DNA of 64,000 nt from Paradevosia sp036499825. Its GTDB lineage: Bacteria > Pseudomonadota > Alphaproteobacteria > Rhizobiales > Devosiaceae. Shown piece by piece: positions 15,321 through 23,421 of this stretch; the first letter of the stretch is position 1, and each line of letters begins with the position of its first letter. Made by a program: the position numbers and the translations under genes. Below the pieces are notes generated by a model that had not been told where the DNA came from, did no database searches, and was given only the letters and a program-made list of their open reading frames with translations. The DNA is taken from NCBI GenBank assembly GCA_036499825.1, contig DASYCZ010000012.1, forward strand, positions 1-64,000, read 5' to 3'.

Positions 15321-16622
15321 TTTGCCGATGCAAAAGCTCGAAAACAGTCTGTCGAGGATCATCTCCGGGTCGATCTTCCCGAGGAGGCGCTCCAGCTCGG
15401 TCGATGCGATACGCAATTGTTCGGCCGCCAACTCGGGCTGCCCCAGGCTACGTATGGCGAACTCCAGCGCGGCGACCGCTTCCGCGAGGCGCTCCCGATC
15501 GCGCTCGCGGCTGACCAGCGACGGCTCGCCCTCGCCAGCCAGCTCGGCTGCAAACACCGAAAGCCGCCGTGTCAACGCGGCTATCCCCTCATCTGTGACC
15601 ACCGAGATAGCCAAGTCGAACGTTCCGGCTGGCGTACCCAAATCCCGCTTTGTAGCGATGCGCCAGATCGGCGCCTCAACATCGAACTCTTCTTCCAGCC
15701 CTGCATCGGGCGCCTCGAGCTTAAGAACCAGGTCAGCCCGGCTAAGCTCCAGGCGCGCGCGCCGCACACCCTCGGCCTCCGCCTTGCTGTCCGTGTCCCG
15801 CAGGCCGGCGAGGTCGACGACGATCAGTAATTGCCCATCGAGATCGATGGCCACCTCGCGCACGTCGCGCGTCGTTCCCGGCTCCTCGGTGACGATAGCC
15901 ACGTCCGATCGGGCCAAGGCATTGACCAGGCTGGATTTTCCGGCATTGGGCGCACCCGCCAGGGCGACGCGAACCCCCTCGCGCACGATACGGCCACGCG
16001 TCACGCTTTCGAGCGCCCGGCTGAGTTGCCCCATGAGGGTGGCAATGTCGGCGCCGAACGACGCCGGCAATTCCGCCGATACGTCGCCTTCGTCGGAGAA
16101 ATCCAGACGCGCCTCGATCTCGGCCCTCAAATCCAGGAGTCGTTCACGCCAGTCGGTCACTGCGGCCGACAGGCCACCCGATGCGCGCATCAGCGCCTGC
16201 TTGCGCTGGCTTTCGGTTTCCGCATCGAGCAGATCGCCAAGACCCTCGATCTCGGTGAGATCGAGCTTGCCGTTCTCGAAAGCGCGCCGGGTAAATTCGC
16301 CGGCTTCAGCCAGCCTTATCCCGGACTCTGCCGTCAGTGTGCGCAGAATTGCCCGCACGCCCGCAGGCGAGCCATGCACCTGCAACTCGGCGCAATCTTC
16401 GCCCGTAAAACTACGGGGGGCCGGAAACCAGGTGACCAGCCCGCGATCGAGGATCGTATCGCCGATCTTCACATCGGCAAGCACCAGGCGGCGCGGCTCA
16501 GGCAACCGCCCCAGGATGGCTTCGACCACGCCTGCCGTCGCGGGCCCGGAGAGGCGGACCACCGCCACCCCGGAGGGCAATCCGCCCGACGACAACGCCA
16601 CGATGGTATCGCCGGCACGCAT
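15318..16622 (-). CDS. mnmE: tRNA modification GTPase MnmE (TrmE)
   Basis: 434 residues. Partner of MnmG in wobble-uridine modification. Order: an N-terminal formyl-THF-binding domain (DTIVALSSGGLPSGVAVVRLSG), a helical domain, an inserted G domain with P-loop GAPNAGKSSLVNALA, the TTRD switch, DLAGLRDT, and TKRD in place of the textbook NKxD, and the essential C-terminal CIGK. Starts 15 bases after the rho stop on the minus strand. The TKxD form is, as I recall, common in alphaproteobacterial MnmE. Confidence 0.96.
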   Translation of the reverse strand: MRAGDTIVALSSGGLPSGVAVVRLSGPATAGVVEAILGRLPEPRRLVLADVKIGDTILDRGLVTWFPAPRSFTGEDCAELQVHGSPAGVRAILRTLTAESGIRLAEAGEFTRRAFENGKLDLTEIEGLGDLLDAETESQRKQALMRASGGLSAAVTDWRERLLDLRAEIEARLDFSDEGDVSAELPASFGADIATLMGQLSRALESVTRGRIVREGVRVALAGAPNAGKSSLVNALARSDVAIVTEEPGTTRDVREVAIDLDGQLLIVVDLAGLRDTDSKAEAEGVRRARLELSRADLVLKLEAPDAGLEEEFDVEAPIWRIATKRDLGTPAGTFDLAISVVTDEGIAALTRRLSVFAAELAGEGEPSLVSRERDRERLAEAVAALEFAIRSLGQPELAAEQLRIASTELERLLGKIDPEMILDRLFSSFCIGK

Positions 16623-16637
16623 GATCGGATCGCGGTA

Positions 16638-17903
16638 TCAGGTGTTCATGGACTCGAAGAATTCGCCATTGGTCTTGGTCTGGCGGATCTTGTCCATCAG
16701 GAATTCCATGGCGTCGATCGTGCCCATCGGCGTCAGGATGCGGCGGAGCACATACATCTTCTTCAAGATATCGGGCTCGACCAGCAGCTCTTCCTTGCGG
16801 GTGCCGGACTTGGTGATATCCAGCGCCGGGAACACGCGCTTATCCGCCACCTTGCGGTCGAGAATGATTTCCGAGTTACCCGTACCCTTGAACTCTTCGA
16901 AGATCACTTCGTCCATGCGCGAGCCGGTATCGATCAGCGCCGTGGAAATGATGGTGAGCGAGCCGCCATCCTCGATATTGCGCGCCGCGCCGAAGAAGCG
17001 CTTCGGGCGCTGCAGCGCATTGGCGTCCACGCCGCCGGTCAACACCTTGCCCGAGCTTGGCACCACGGTGTTGTAGGCGCGGCCCAAACGGGTGATGGAA
17101 TCGAGCAGGATGACGACGTCACGCTTGTGTTCGACCAGGCGCTTGGCCTTTTCGATCACCATTTCGGCGACTTGCACGTGGCGCGAGGCCGGCTCGTCGA
17201 AGGTCGAGGAAATCACCTCACCCTTCACAGAGCGCTGCATGTCGGTCACTTCTTCGGGCCGCTCATCGATCAGCAGTACGATGAGGTAGCATTCGGGGTG
17301 ATTGGTAGCGATAGACTGTGCGATATTTTGCAACAGTACCGTCTTACCAGTACGGGGCGGCGCAACAATCAAAGCACGCTGGCCCTTGCCGAGCGGCGCC
17401 ACCAGGTCGAGTACGCGGGCGCTGCGATCCCTGATCGTGGGGTCCGGCAGTTCCATGCGCAGCCGCTCATCGGGATAAAGCGGCGTCAAATTGTCGAAAT
17501 TGATCTTGTGGCGGACCGCTTCTGGGTCCTCGAAATTGATGGTGTTGACCTTGAGCAGGGCGAAATAGCGCTCGCCCTCCTTGGGTGAACGAATCTGCCC
17601 TTCGACCGTATCGCCGGTGCGCAGCGAGAACCGCCGGATCTGCGAGGGGCTGACATAGATGTCGTCGGGACCGGGCAGGTAATTGGCATCGGGCGAACGC
17701 AGGAAGCCGAAGCCATCGGGCAGCACTTCGACCACGCCCTCGCCGGTGATGTCGACCTCTTTGGCCGCCAGCTCCTTGAGGATGGCAAACATCAATTCCT
17801 GCTTGCGCATGGTCGAGGCGTTCTCGACCTCGTGTTCCTCGGCGAAAACCAGCAGTTCGGCTGGGGACTTGGCCTTGAGCTCGCTGAGCTTCAGATTTTG
17901 CAT
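16638..17903 (-). CDS. rho: Transcription termination factor Rho
   Basis: 421 residues (E. coli Rho has 419). Hexameric RNA helicase that ends untranslated transcripts. N-terminal LKLSELKAKSPAELL, cold-shock-like RNA domain (GFGFLRSPDANYLPGPDDIYVS), P-loop APPRTGKTVLL, LLIDERPEEVTDM, Q loop GGVDANALQRPKRFFGAARN and R loop FKGTGNSEI. The start is the ATG at 17903 (MQNLKLSEL) rather than the in-frame one at 17939. The upstream leader holds a perfect 7-base hairpin at 17966-17983. Confidence 0.97.
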   Translation of the reverse strand: MQNLKLSELKAKSPAELLVFAEEHEVENASTMRKQELMFAILKELAAKEVDITGEGVVEVLPDGFGFLRSPDANYLPGPDDIYVSPSQIRRFSLRTGDTVEGQIRSPKEGERYFALLKVNTINFEDPEAVRHKINFDNLTPLYPDERLRMELPDPTIRDRSARVLDLVAPLGKGQRALIVAPPRTGKTVLLQNIAQSIATNHPECYLIVLLIDERPEEVTDMQRSVKGEVISSTFDEPASRHVQVAEMVIEKAKRLVEHKRDVVILLDSITRLGRAYNTVVPSSGKVLTGGVDANALQRPKRFFGAARNIEDGGSLTIISTALIDTGSRMDEVIFEEFKGTGNSEIILDRKVADKRVFPALDITKSGTRKEELLVEPDILKKMYVLRRILTPMGTIDAMEFLMDKIRQTKTNGEFFESMNT

Positions 17904-18092
17904 ACGGAGTAACCCTTTGGGGAAGTCGGGTGAGGGCATGGTGGGGAGGGAAATACACCGCCGCGGCGGCTGGAATCAGCCGCGCTCTCTGGGTGAGATG
18001 GGCACTGATTTACCCAAAAGCCGCGCCGGTTTCAAGGCGATTATCGCCGGAGACCGGCGATTCACGTGAAACAGGTTATGCCCGCGCCGCGA
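17904..18092 (-). promoter_or_regulatory. rho leader region with hairpin
   Basis: 189 bases between the rho start and the hemJ end. They contain a perfect GCGGCTG/CAGCCGC hairpin (17966-17983, loop GAAT) and a parS-like site. rho is autoregulated through its leader in several bacteria; that this leader does so is inference. No gene is evident. Confidence 0.4.
18058..18073. promoter_or_regulatory. parS-like site upstream of rho
   Basis: CGATTCACGTGAAACA, 14 of 16 matches to the consensus with the core TTCACGTGAA intact. Lies in the rho-hemJ gap, 1.5 kb from the candidate origin. Confidence 0.6.
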
Positions 18093-18521
18093 TCAGAATG
18101 GTTTGACGATGACCATGATGACGATGACGATCATCAGGACCGTCGGAATCTCGTTGATCATGCGGAAGAATTTGGCCGGCTTGTCGTTCCGGTCCTGGGC
18201 GAATGCCCTCAGATACCGGCCCAAAACGCCGTGAAAACCGCTGAGCGCCAGAACGAACACGGCCTTGACCCAGGGCCAGATGCTGCTCCAGTCGACCGCG
18301 CCGCCAAAGATCATCGCCAGGCCGAACACATAAGCGGCGATCATCGCCGGCGTGGTGATGCCGCGATAGAGCCGCCGCTCCATGATCTTGAAGGTTTCGG
18401 ACTGCACCGAGCCTTTTTCGGCATCGGCGTGATAGACGAACAATCGCGGCAGATACAGCATGCCCGCCATCCAGGCGATCACCGAGATCACATGCAGTGC
18501 CTTGACCCATTCGATCCACAT
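18093..18521 (-). CDS. hemJ: Protoporphyrinogen oxidase HemJ (CopD-like membrane protein)
   Basis: 142-residue integral membrane enzyme that oxidises protoporphyrinogen IX in the heme pathway. Four hydrophobic helices. The conserved opening WVKALHVISVIAWMAGMLYLPRLFVYH carries the invariant His10, and RLYRGITTPAM and VKAVFVLALSGFHGVLGRY follow. It starts one base inside the hemE stop (TGATG), so translation is coupled to the uroporphyrinogen decarboxylase of the same pathway. Confidence 0.92.
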   Translation of the reverse strand: MWIEWVKALHVISVIAWMAGMLYLPRLFVYHADAEKGSVQSETFKIMERRLYRGITTPAMIAAYVFGLAMIFGGAVDWSSIWPWVKAVFVLALSGFHGVLGRYLRAFAQDRNDKPAKFFRMINEIPTVLMIVIVIMVIVKPF

Positions 18522-19561
18522 CAGCGGCGACCCTTTACGATTTCGACCAGTTCCGCCACGTTTTCGATCGGCGTTTCCGGCACAATGCCATGCCCGAGGT
18601 TGAAGATATGCGGCCGGCCCGAAAAGCCCCTGATGATGGCTTCCGCCCGCTCCCGCATCTGTGTCCCACCTGCCACGAGGCGCAGCGGATCAAGATTGCC
18701 CTGCACGCCGAGCGTCCTGGGCAGGATGGAATCCGCAAACCCCACCGGCATCGAATAATCGAGGCCGACGAGATTTACCTTAGTCGATTCGGCGTAGCGG
18801 GAAATCATGCCGGCGGCACCACGGGGAAAACCGATGATGGGCGCGTCGGCGATCTGCTGCCGGACGCCGGCAACGATGCGGCAGTTCGGCTCAATCACAT
18901 GGGAAACGAAGGCGTCTTCGTCAAGGTTCAGCGCCCAGCTTTCAAACAGCTGCACCACATCGGCGCCGGCGCGGAACTGCGCCACCAGATGGGCGATACT
19001 GGCCTCGATGAGGATATCCAGCAATTGCCCGAAGGCCTCGGGTTGTTGCAGCGCGAACAGCCGGGCCGCCGCCTGATCGGTCGAACCCCGGCCGTTTATC
19101 ATGTAGGTCGCAACAGTCCAGGGCGAGCCGCAAAAGCCGATCAGCGTCTTGTCGGCCGCAAGGCTCGCTTTCACCCGCTCCAGGGTTTCGTAGACCGGCG
19201 CCAGAAACTTGACCACGCCTTCCGGCTTCAAAGCCGCAAGGCTACCGGCATCCACCGGATCGAGACGTGGTCCCTCGCCCACTTCAAAGCGAACTTTCTG
19301 GCCCAGCGCATCCGGGATGATGAGAATGTCCGAAAAGATGATCGCCGCATCGAGATCGAAGCGGCGCAGCGGCTGCAGCGTCACTTCCGCAGCCATTTCG
19401 GGGTTGTAGCACAGCTCGAGGAAGCTGCCGGCCTTGGCACGCAGCGCCTTGTACTCGGGAAGATAGCGCCCTGCCTGTCGCATCACCCACATGGGCGGCC
19501 GTTCCTGGCGCTGTCCCAGAACCGTGTCCAGTAAAGGCTTGCCGCTCGTCTTCGGGCTCAA
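18521..19561 (-). CDS. hemE: Uroporphyrinogen decarboxylase
   Basis: 346 residues. Removes four acetate carboxyls to make coproporphyrinogen III. Family signatures: PPMWVMRQAGRYLPEYKALR, IIFSDILIIPDALG, GFCGSPWTVATYMI, QLFESWA, GLDYSMP, LGVQGNLDPLRL and FNLGHGI. No ATG precedes the conserved block in frame. I set the start at TTG 19561 (MSPKTSGKPLLD), which follows a purine-rich stretch with GAAGGGAAG; a longer open frame to 19687 has no family support. The gene next to hemE on the far side is the classic alphaproteobacterial origin position. Confidence 0.94.
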   Translation of the reverse strand: MSPKTSGKPLLDTVLGQRQERPPMWVMRQAGRYLPEYKALRAKAGSFLELCYNPEMAAEVTLQPLRRFDLDAAIIFSDILIIPDALGQKVRFEVGEGPRLDPVDAGSLAALKPEGVVKFLAPVYETLERVKASLAADKTLIGFCGSPWTVATYMINGRGSTDQAAARLFALQQPEAFGQLLDILIEASIAHLVAQFRAGADVVQLFESWALNLDEDAFVSHVIEPNCRIVAGVRQQIADAPIIGFPRGAAGMISRYAESTKVNLVGLDYSMPVGFADSILPRTLGVQGNLDPLRLVAGGTQMRERAEAIIRGFSGRPHIFNLGHGIVPETPIENVAELVEIVKGRR

Positions 19562-20005
19562 TGGGATACCCCGCTTCCCTTCCAGGAAGAGAATCTTTTC
19601 TTGTTTATCTTTATTATCATAGCGGTGTTTTGCCCCAATTCCTGGCCGTCCACAATCGCTGGCGTGATGACACAAGCGCACAGCCACAAAGGTAAACTAT
19701 GTGTAAACGCCGGCCGTGATCCCAACGGGGAAAAGCCCGGAAAATCATGGTTAACGAACCGTTAATCCGGGCCTTTCGGAGGGCGGCGGAATTTTCTCCA
19801 TTGGGGAAAACTCCTGCACCGGCACGGGCTTGCGGCTTTGGGTTTTCCCCAGAGTTACCAGTCTTGGGCCATGAGGCGTCCACAGCACCATGCCTGTGCA
19901 CGAAAAAGCGCGGCACTGGGATAAACCCGTCTCGCCGGTCTTCCCGACGGTATTTTCACAACCGGGGTCTTGAGCCAGCGTGAACTGTGTGGAAAACCTC
20001 AACGC
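19562..20005. other. oriC: Candidate chromosomal replication origin (oriC)
   Basis: 444 bases between divergent hemE and maf with no convincing gene. Seen: an AT-rich tract at 19591-19621; a DnaA-like box TGTGGAAAA at 19988-19996 (8 of 9 to TGTGGATAA); two GTCCACA partial boxes (19648-19654, 19878-19884); TCCCCA/TGGGGA W-box-like motifs at 19846-19851 and 19802-19807; and a perfect TTAA-N7-TTAA at 19751-19765. In Caulobacter, Rickettsia and Sinorhizobium oriC lies next to hemE. Flanking genes are transcribed outward, and parABS is within 9 kb. The boxes are weak, so function is inferred mainly from context. Confidence 0.7.
19751..19765. promoter_or_regulatory. CtrA-type motif TTAA-N7-TTAA in the candidate origin
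   Basis: TTAACGAACCGTTAA matches the CtrA consensus exactly and is also an inverted repeat (TTAACG/CGTTAA around AAC). In Caulobacter, CtrA binds such sites in the origin to silence initiation. No CtrA gene is in the window, so binding is inference. Confidence 0.6.
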
Positions 20006-20608
20006 ATGCTCATCCTTGCTTCGCAGTCACCGGCCCGGAAATCCTTGCTTTCAGGGGCGCGCGTGGCTTTCGCCACGGCACCTGCCTTTATCGACGAGCG
20101 GGGGATAGAGGCCGAGGCCCGCGCCAGTGGTGCCGATGCGCCGGCGGTGGCGCGGCTGCTCGCGCGGCACAAGGCGCTGGCGGTTTCTGCCCATTCGCCC
20201 GATGCCATCGTCATCGGCGCCGACCAGACTTTGGCGCTTGGCGACGAACTTTTGCACAAGCCGGAAGACATGGCGGCCGCCCGAAAGCAGATCCAGCGCC
20301 TGCGCGGCCAGACCCACCGCCTCTATGCCGGCATCGCCCTGGTGCGCAAGGACACCTTGCTCTGGGACCATGTCGATAGCGCCGAGTTAACCATGCGGGC
20401 GGTTTCGGATGCCGAAATCGACGAGGTCCTGGCCCTGGAGGGTGAAGATATCCTCACCTCCGTGGGCGGTTATCGTCTCGAAGGGCCGTCCATTCGCCTG
20501 TTCGACACCATTTCGGGTGATTATTTCACCATTCTGGGCCTGCCCCTGCTGCCGCTGCTGTCGGCCCTGCGCCAGCATGCGCCGCAATTCCTCGTCGGTG
20601 CCGCATGA
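20006..20608 (+). CDS. maf: Maf-like nucleoside triphosphate pyrophosphatase
   Basis: 200 residues. Hydrolyses non-canonical or pyrimidine NTPs (house-cleaning), in the YhdE/YceF family. Visible: LILASQSPARKSLL at the N terminus, an ERGIEAEA segment, IGADQTLALGDELLHKP, and VGGYRLEG near the C terminus. The ATG at 20006 opens at the conserved MLILASQSPARK; a longer frame runs into the origin region. It overlaps aroE by four bases (ATGA). First gene to the right of the candidate oriC. Confidence 0.94.
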   Translation: MLILASQSPARKSLLSGARVAFATAPAFIDERGIEAEARASGADAPAVARLLARHKALAVSAHSPDAIVIGADQTLALGDELLHKPEDMAAARKQIQRLRGQTHRLYAGIALVRKDTLLWDHVDSAELTMRAVSDAEIDEVLALEGEDILTSVGGYRLEGPSIRLFDTISGDYFTILGLPLLPLLSALRQHAPQFLVGAA

Positions 20609-21435
20609 CCATCAACGCCTTCGTCATCGGCCACCCGATCGCCCATTCGCGCTCGCCGCTGATCCACGGCACCTGGCTCAGGGCCGGCCACATCGATGGC
20701 ACCTATCTGCCCTTCGATATTGCGCCGCCCGACCTGGCCGGCTTCTTCGGACGCATCCGGGCTGGCGAATTCGCCGGCGGCAACTGCACCATCCCCCATA
20801 AGGAAAAGGTCTTCGCGCTCTGCGACGATATCGATCCGCTGGCGCGCCAGATCGGCGCCGTCAACACGGTCGTTCGCCGCCACGATGGCCTTTATGGGTT
20901 CAACACCGATTACATGGGCTTTTTGGGCAATCTCGACCAGAACGCCCCCGGCTGGGACCACGACCTTGAGACCGCCATCGTGCTGGGCGCCGGGGGCGCG
21001 GCCCGCGCCATTCTGGTGGCGCTCGCGGCCCGCGGCTTTAGGACCATCGCCATCCTCAACCGCTCGCTCGACAAGGCTGAAGCGCTTGCCGCCGGCTTCG
21101 GCCCGCGCTTCAAGGCCCATGGTCTCGAGGCCTTCAAAGCCCTGGCTCCTCAAGCCAGCCTCCTCATCAACACCTCGTCGGTGGGCATGCATGGCACCCG
21201 CTTTGAGGCGCTGCCGCTTACGGCCTTGCCCAGGACCGCCCTGGTCACCGATATCGTCTATACGCCACTGGTGACGCCGCTCCTGGCCGAGGCCCAGGCG
21301 CTCGGCCTCAGGACCGTCGATGGGCTTGGCATGCTGTTGCACCAGGCGGTGCCGGGCTTTGAGGCCTGGTTCGGCGTCCGGCCACAAGTTACCCCGGAAC
21401 TGCGCGCCGCCGTCGAGGCGACGCTCGGACACTGA
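20605..21435 (+). CDS. aroE: Shikimate dehydrogenase (NADP+)
   Basis: 276 residues. Fourth step of the shikimate pathway. Substrate-binding HSRSPLIH and the catalytic Lys in NCTIPHKEK, DTDYMG-like FNTDYMGFLGNL, nucleotide fold GAGGAARAILVAL, NTSSVGMHG, DIVYTPLVTPLL and GLGMLLHQA near the end. Overlaps maf by four bases and is followed after two bases by coaE. maf-aroE-coaE-dnaQ is a conserved alphaproteobacterial operon beside the origin. Confidence 0.96.
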   Translation: MTINAFVIGHPIAHSRSPLIHGTWLRAGHIDGTYLPFDIAPPDLAGFFGRIRAGEFAGGNCTIPHKEKVFALCDDIDPLARQIGAVNTVVRRHDGLYGFNTDYMGFLGNLDQNAPGWDHDLETAIVLGAGGAARAILVALAARGFRTIAILNRSLDKAEALAAGFGPRFKAHGLEAFKALAPQASLLINTSSVGMHGTRFEALPLTALPRTALVTDIVYTPLVTPLLAEAQALGLRTVDGLGMLLHQAVPGFEAWFGVRPQVTPELRAAVEATLGH

Positions 21436-21437
21436 CC

Positions 21438-22034
21438 ATGCTCAGCCTTGGCCTCACCGGCTCCATCGCCACCGGCAAATCCACGACGCTCGAAGCCTTC
21501 AGGGGCCTCGGCATCCCGGTGTTTTCCGCTGACGCCGCCGTGAGTGAACTCTATGCGGGCGATGCGGTGGCCCCGGTTGCGGCCCTCTTTCCCGGTGTGG
21601 TGCGCGACGGCGCCATCGACCGCGTCGAGCTGAGCCGGCAATTGCTTGCCGCGCCCGAAAAGCTGGCGTCGCTGGAAGCCACCGTCCATCCGCTTGTGCG
21701 CCAGCGGATCGCGGCGTTTCTCGCGCAATCCCGGCAATCCGGCGCGCCGCTGGCAGTGGTCGAAATTCCGCTGCTCTTCGAAACCGGCTTCGATTATGGC
21801 CTCGATCGCATCGCCGTCACCGTCTGCAGTCCCGAAAGCCAGCGCCGCCGCGCGCTGGCCCGGCCGGGCATGACGGTGGAAAAGCTCGAAGCCATCCTTG
21901 CCCGCCAGCTGCCGCAGGATGAAAAGCGGAAGCGGGCCGATTATGTCCTCGACACGGACCTGCCGGTCCAGACCCTCGTCATCATGGTCGAGGCGCTGGT
22001 CGGTGAACTGGTTGCCGGAGAGACGTCGTCATGA
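21438..22034 (+). CDS. coaE: Dephospho-CoA kinase
   Basis: 198 residues. Last step of coenzyme A synthesis, phosphorylating the ribose 3' hydroxyl. P-loop GLTGSIATGKSTT at the N terminus, FSADAAV (the usual DAD site), HPLVRQRI, VVEIPLLFETGFDYGLD, and an RQLPQDEKRKRADYVLDT lid. Overlaps dnaQ by four bases. Confidence 0.95.
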   Translation: MLSLGLTGSIATGKSTTLEAFRGLGIPVFSADAAVSELYAGDAVAPVAALFPGVVRDGAIDRVELSRQLLAAPEKLASLEATVHPLVRQRIAAFLAQSRQSGAPLAVVEIPLLFETGFDYGLDRIAVTVCSPESQRRRALARPGMTVEKLEAILARQLPQDEKRKRADYVLDTDLPVQTLVIMVEALVGELVAGETSS

Positions 22035-22729
22035 ATCGTGAAATCGTCCTCGATACCGAAACCACGGGCCTCAGCCCCGCCACCGGCGATCGTGTCGTCG
22101 AAATCGGCTGCGTCGAATTGATCAATCACATTCCGACCGGCCGGCACCACCACATCTACATCAACCCGCTGCGCCCCATGCCGGAGGAAGCATTTCGCGT
22201 GCACGGGCTTTCAGACGAGTTCCTGAGCGACAAGCCGGTGTTTGGCGACGTGGCGGAAAAGTTCCTCGATTTCATCGGCGACGCCACGCTCATCATCCAC
22301 AATGCCCCGTTCGACATGGGCTTTCTCAATGCCGAACTGGAAAAGCTGAAGCGTCCTTCCTTGACCAACGGCGTCATCGACACCGTGATGCTGGCCCGCA
22401 AGGTGCACCCGGGCGCCCGCGTCAGCCTCGATGCGCTGTGCAAGCACTATGGCATCGACAACTCCAAGCGCACGCTGCACGGCGCCTTGCTCGACAGCGA
22501 GATCCTTGCGGAAGTCTATCTCGAACTGCTCGGCGGCCGCCAGGTCGGCCTGGCGCTGGTCGAGGAGATCGAGGTGAGCCTGGTGGATGCCGCCGGCGCC
22601 ATCATCCGCGCCGCCCAGCGTGCGGTGGCCCTGCCGCCCCGCCTCAGCGAGGCCGAGCGCGCCGCCCACCAGGCCCTGATCGGGCGCCTGGGCGAAAAGG
22701 CCCTGTGGGCCGAATATCTCGCCCAATAG
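22031..22729 (+). CDS. dnaQ: DNA polymerase III epsilon subunit (proofreading exonuclease)
   Basis: 232 residues. 3'-5' exonuclease of the replicative polymerase. DEDDh motifs: VLDTETTGL (ExoI), HNAPFDMGF (ExoII) and HGALLDSEILAEVYLEL (ExoIII with His). The C-terminal part beyond 180 is the short tail that binds the alpha subunit. The start overlaps the coaE stop (ATGA). The TAG stop is the first element of a dispersed repeat at 22727-22784. Confidence 0.95.
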   Translation: MNREIVLDTETTGLSPATGDRVVEIGCVELINHIPTGRHHHIYINPLRPMPEEAFRVHGLSDEFLSDKPVFGDVAEKFLDFIGDATLIIHNAPFDMGFLNAELEKLKRPSLTNGVIDTVMLARKVHPGARVSLDALCKHYGIDNSKRTLHGALLDSEILAEVYLELLGGRQVGLALVEEIEVSLVDAAGAIIRAAQRAVALPPRLSEAERAAHQALIGRLGEKALWAEYLAQ

Positions 22730-22784
22730 AGCGTTTTGAGGAAAAGTGGATGCCACTTTTCTGGCTCGAAAAGGCGATCAAAAA
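22727..22784 (+). repeat. Dispersed palindromic repeat, copy 1 (abuts dnaQ stop)
   Basis: Starts at the dnaQ TAG (TAGAGCGTTTTGAGG) and contains a perfect hairpin GAAAAGTGG-ATG-CCACTTTTC (22741-22761), followed by a CTCGAAAAGGCGATCAAAA tail. The reverse strand at 58766-58834 carries the second copy in the same relation to a stop codon. Sequences with AAAAGTGG/CCACTTTT hairpins are, as I recall, common between rhizobial genes. Confidence 0.8.
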
Positions 22785-22789
22785 GAGCT

Positions 22790-22821
22790 GCGGCCACCCC
22801 GGCTTTCGCCGGAATGGCCGC
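22790..22821 (-). terminator. Terminator for fxsA-secB
   Basis: Hairpin GCGGCC...CCGGC-TTTC-GCCGG...GGCCGC. On the minus strand it is followed by a run of T residues (complement of 22780-22785), so it fits intrinsic termination of secB, which ends at 22846. Confidence 0.65.
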
Positions 22822-22845
22822 AAAATTCATTGATTGGATAAAGGC

Positions 22846-23352
22846 TTAGTTCGGCCGGTTGGCCGGTGCGCCATTGGCGGCCTGCTGGGCCTGGAGCTGG
22901 CGCAGGTTCTGCAGATAGAGTGCGTTGAAATCGACCGGCTCCATCATCAGGGGCGGGAAACCGCCCTGCTGGGTGACGCTGGCCAGGGTCTGGCGCGCGA
23001 ACGGGAAGATCAGCCGCGGTGCTTCCACCATCAGCAGCGGCGGCAGCTGCGCCTCGGGAATGTTGCTGGCGCGGAACACGCCGCCATAGATGAGCTCGAC
23101 ATTGAACAGCACGGTATCGCCGCGCTCGGCCTTGGCGTTCAGCGTCAATTCGACCGCGTAGATTTCCTCGGTCTGCTTCTTCACCCCGACATTGATCGAG
23201 ACGTTGAAGCCGGGATTGCCCTGGCCGTTCATGATCGAGCCCGGAGCGCCCGGATTTTCGAAGGACAGGTCCTTGATGTACTGGCCGATCAGGCTGAACA
23301 CGGGCGTCTCGCCTGCCTGGGTCGGGTGCGGTGCCGGAGTTTCGTCGGCCAT
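22846..23352 (-). CDS. secB: Protein-export chaperone SecB
   Basis: 168 residues. Tetrameric cytosolic chaperone that keeps preproteins unfolded for SecA. Visible: VFSLIGQYIKDLSFENPGAP, FNVSINVGVKKQ, YAVELTLNA, VELIYGGVFR, and LIFPFARQTLASVTQQGGFPPLMMEPVDFNALY, all SecB signatures, with an Ala/Asn-rich tail. The start at 23352 (MADETPAP) sits behind AGGGG; in-frame Met codons upstream lack family support. Downstream of fxsA. Confidence 0.95.
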   Translation of the reverse strand: MADETPAPHPTQAGETPVFSLIGQYIKDLSFENPGAPGSIMNGQGNPGFNVSINVGVKKQTEEIYAVELTLNAKAERGDTVLFNVELIYGGVFRASNIPEAQLPPLLMVEAPRLIFPFARQTLASVTQQGGFPPLMMEPVDFNALYLQNLRQLQAQQAANGAPANRPN

Positions 23353-23421
23353 TGGTTTCATCCCCTGGAGAAAGCTTCGGCGGTGGCTAACACTTTTGTT
23401 CCGGGCCGACAAGCCAGACGC

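Noticed and set aside
19617..19983. Short open frames on both strands in the hemE-maf gap
   Set aside because: No homology pattern or ribosome sites; the interval reads as origin DNA.
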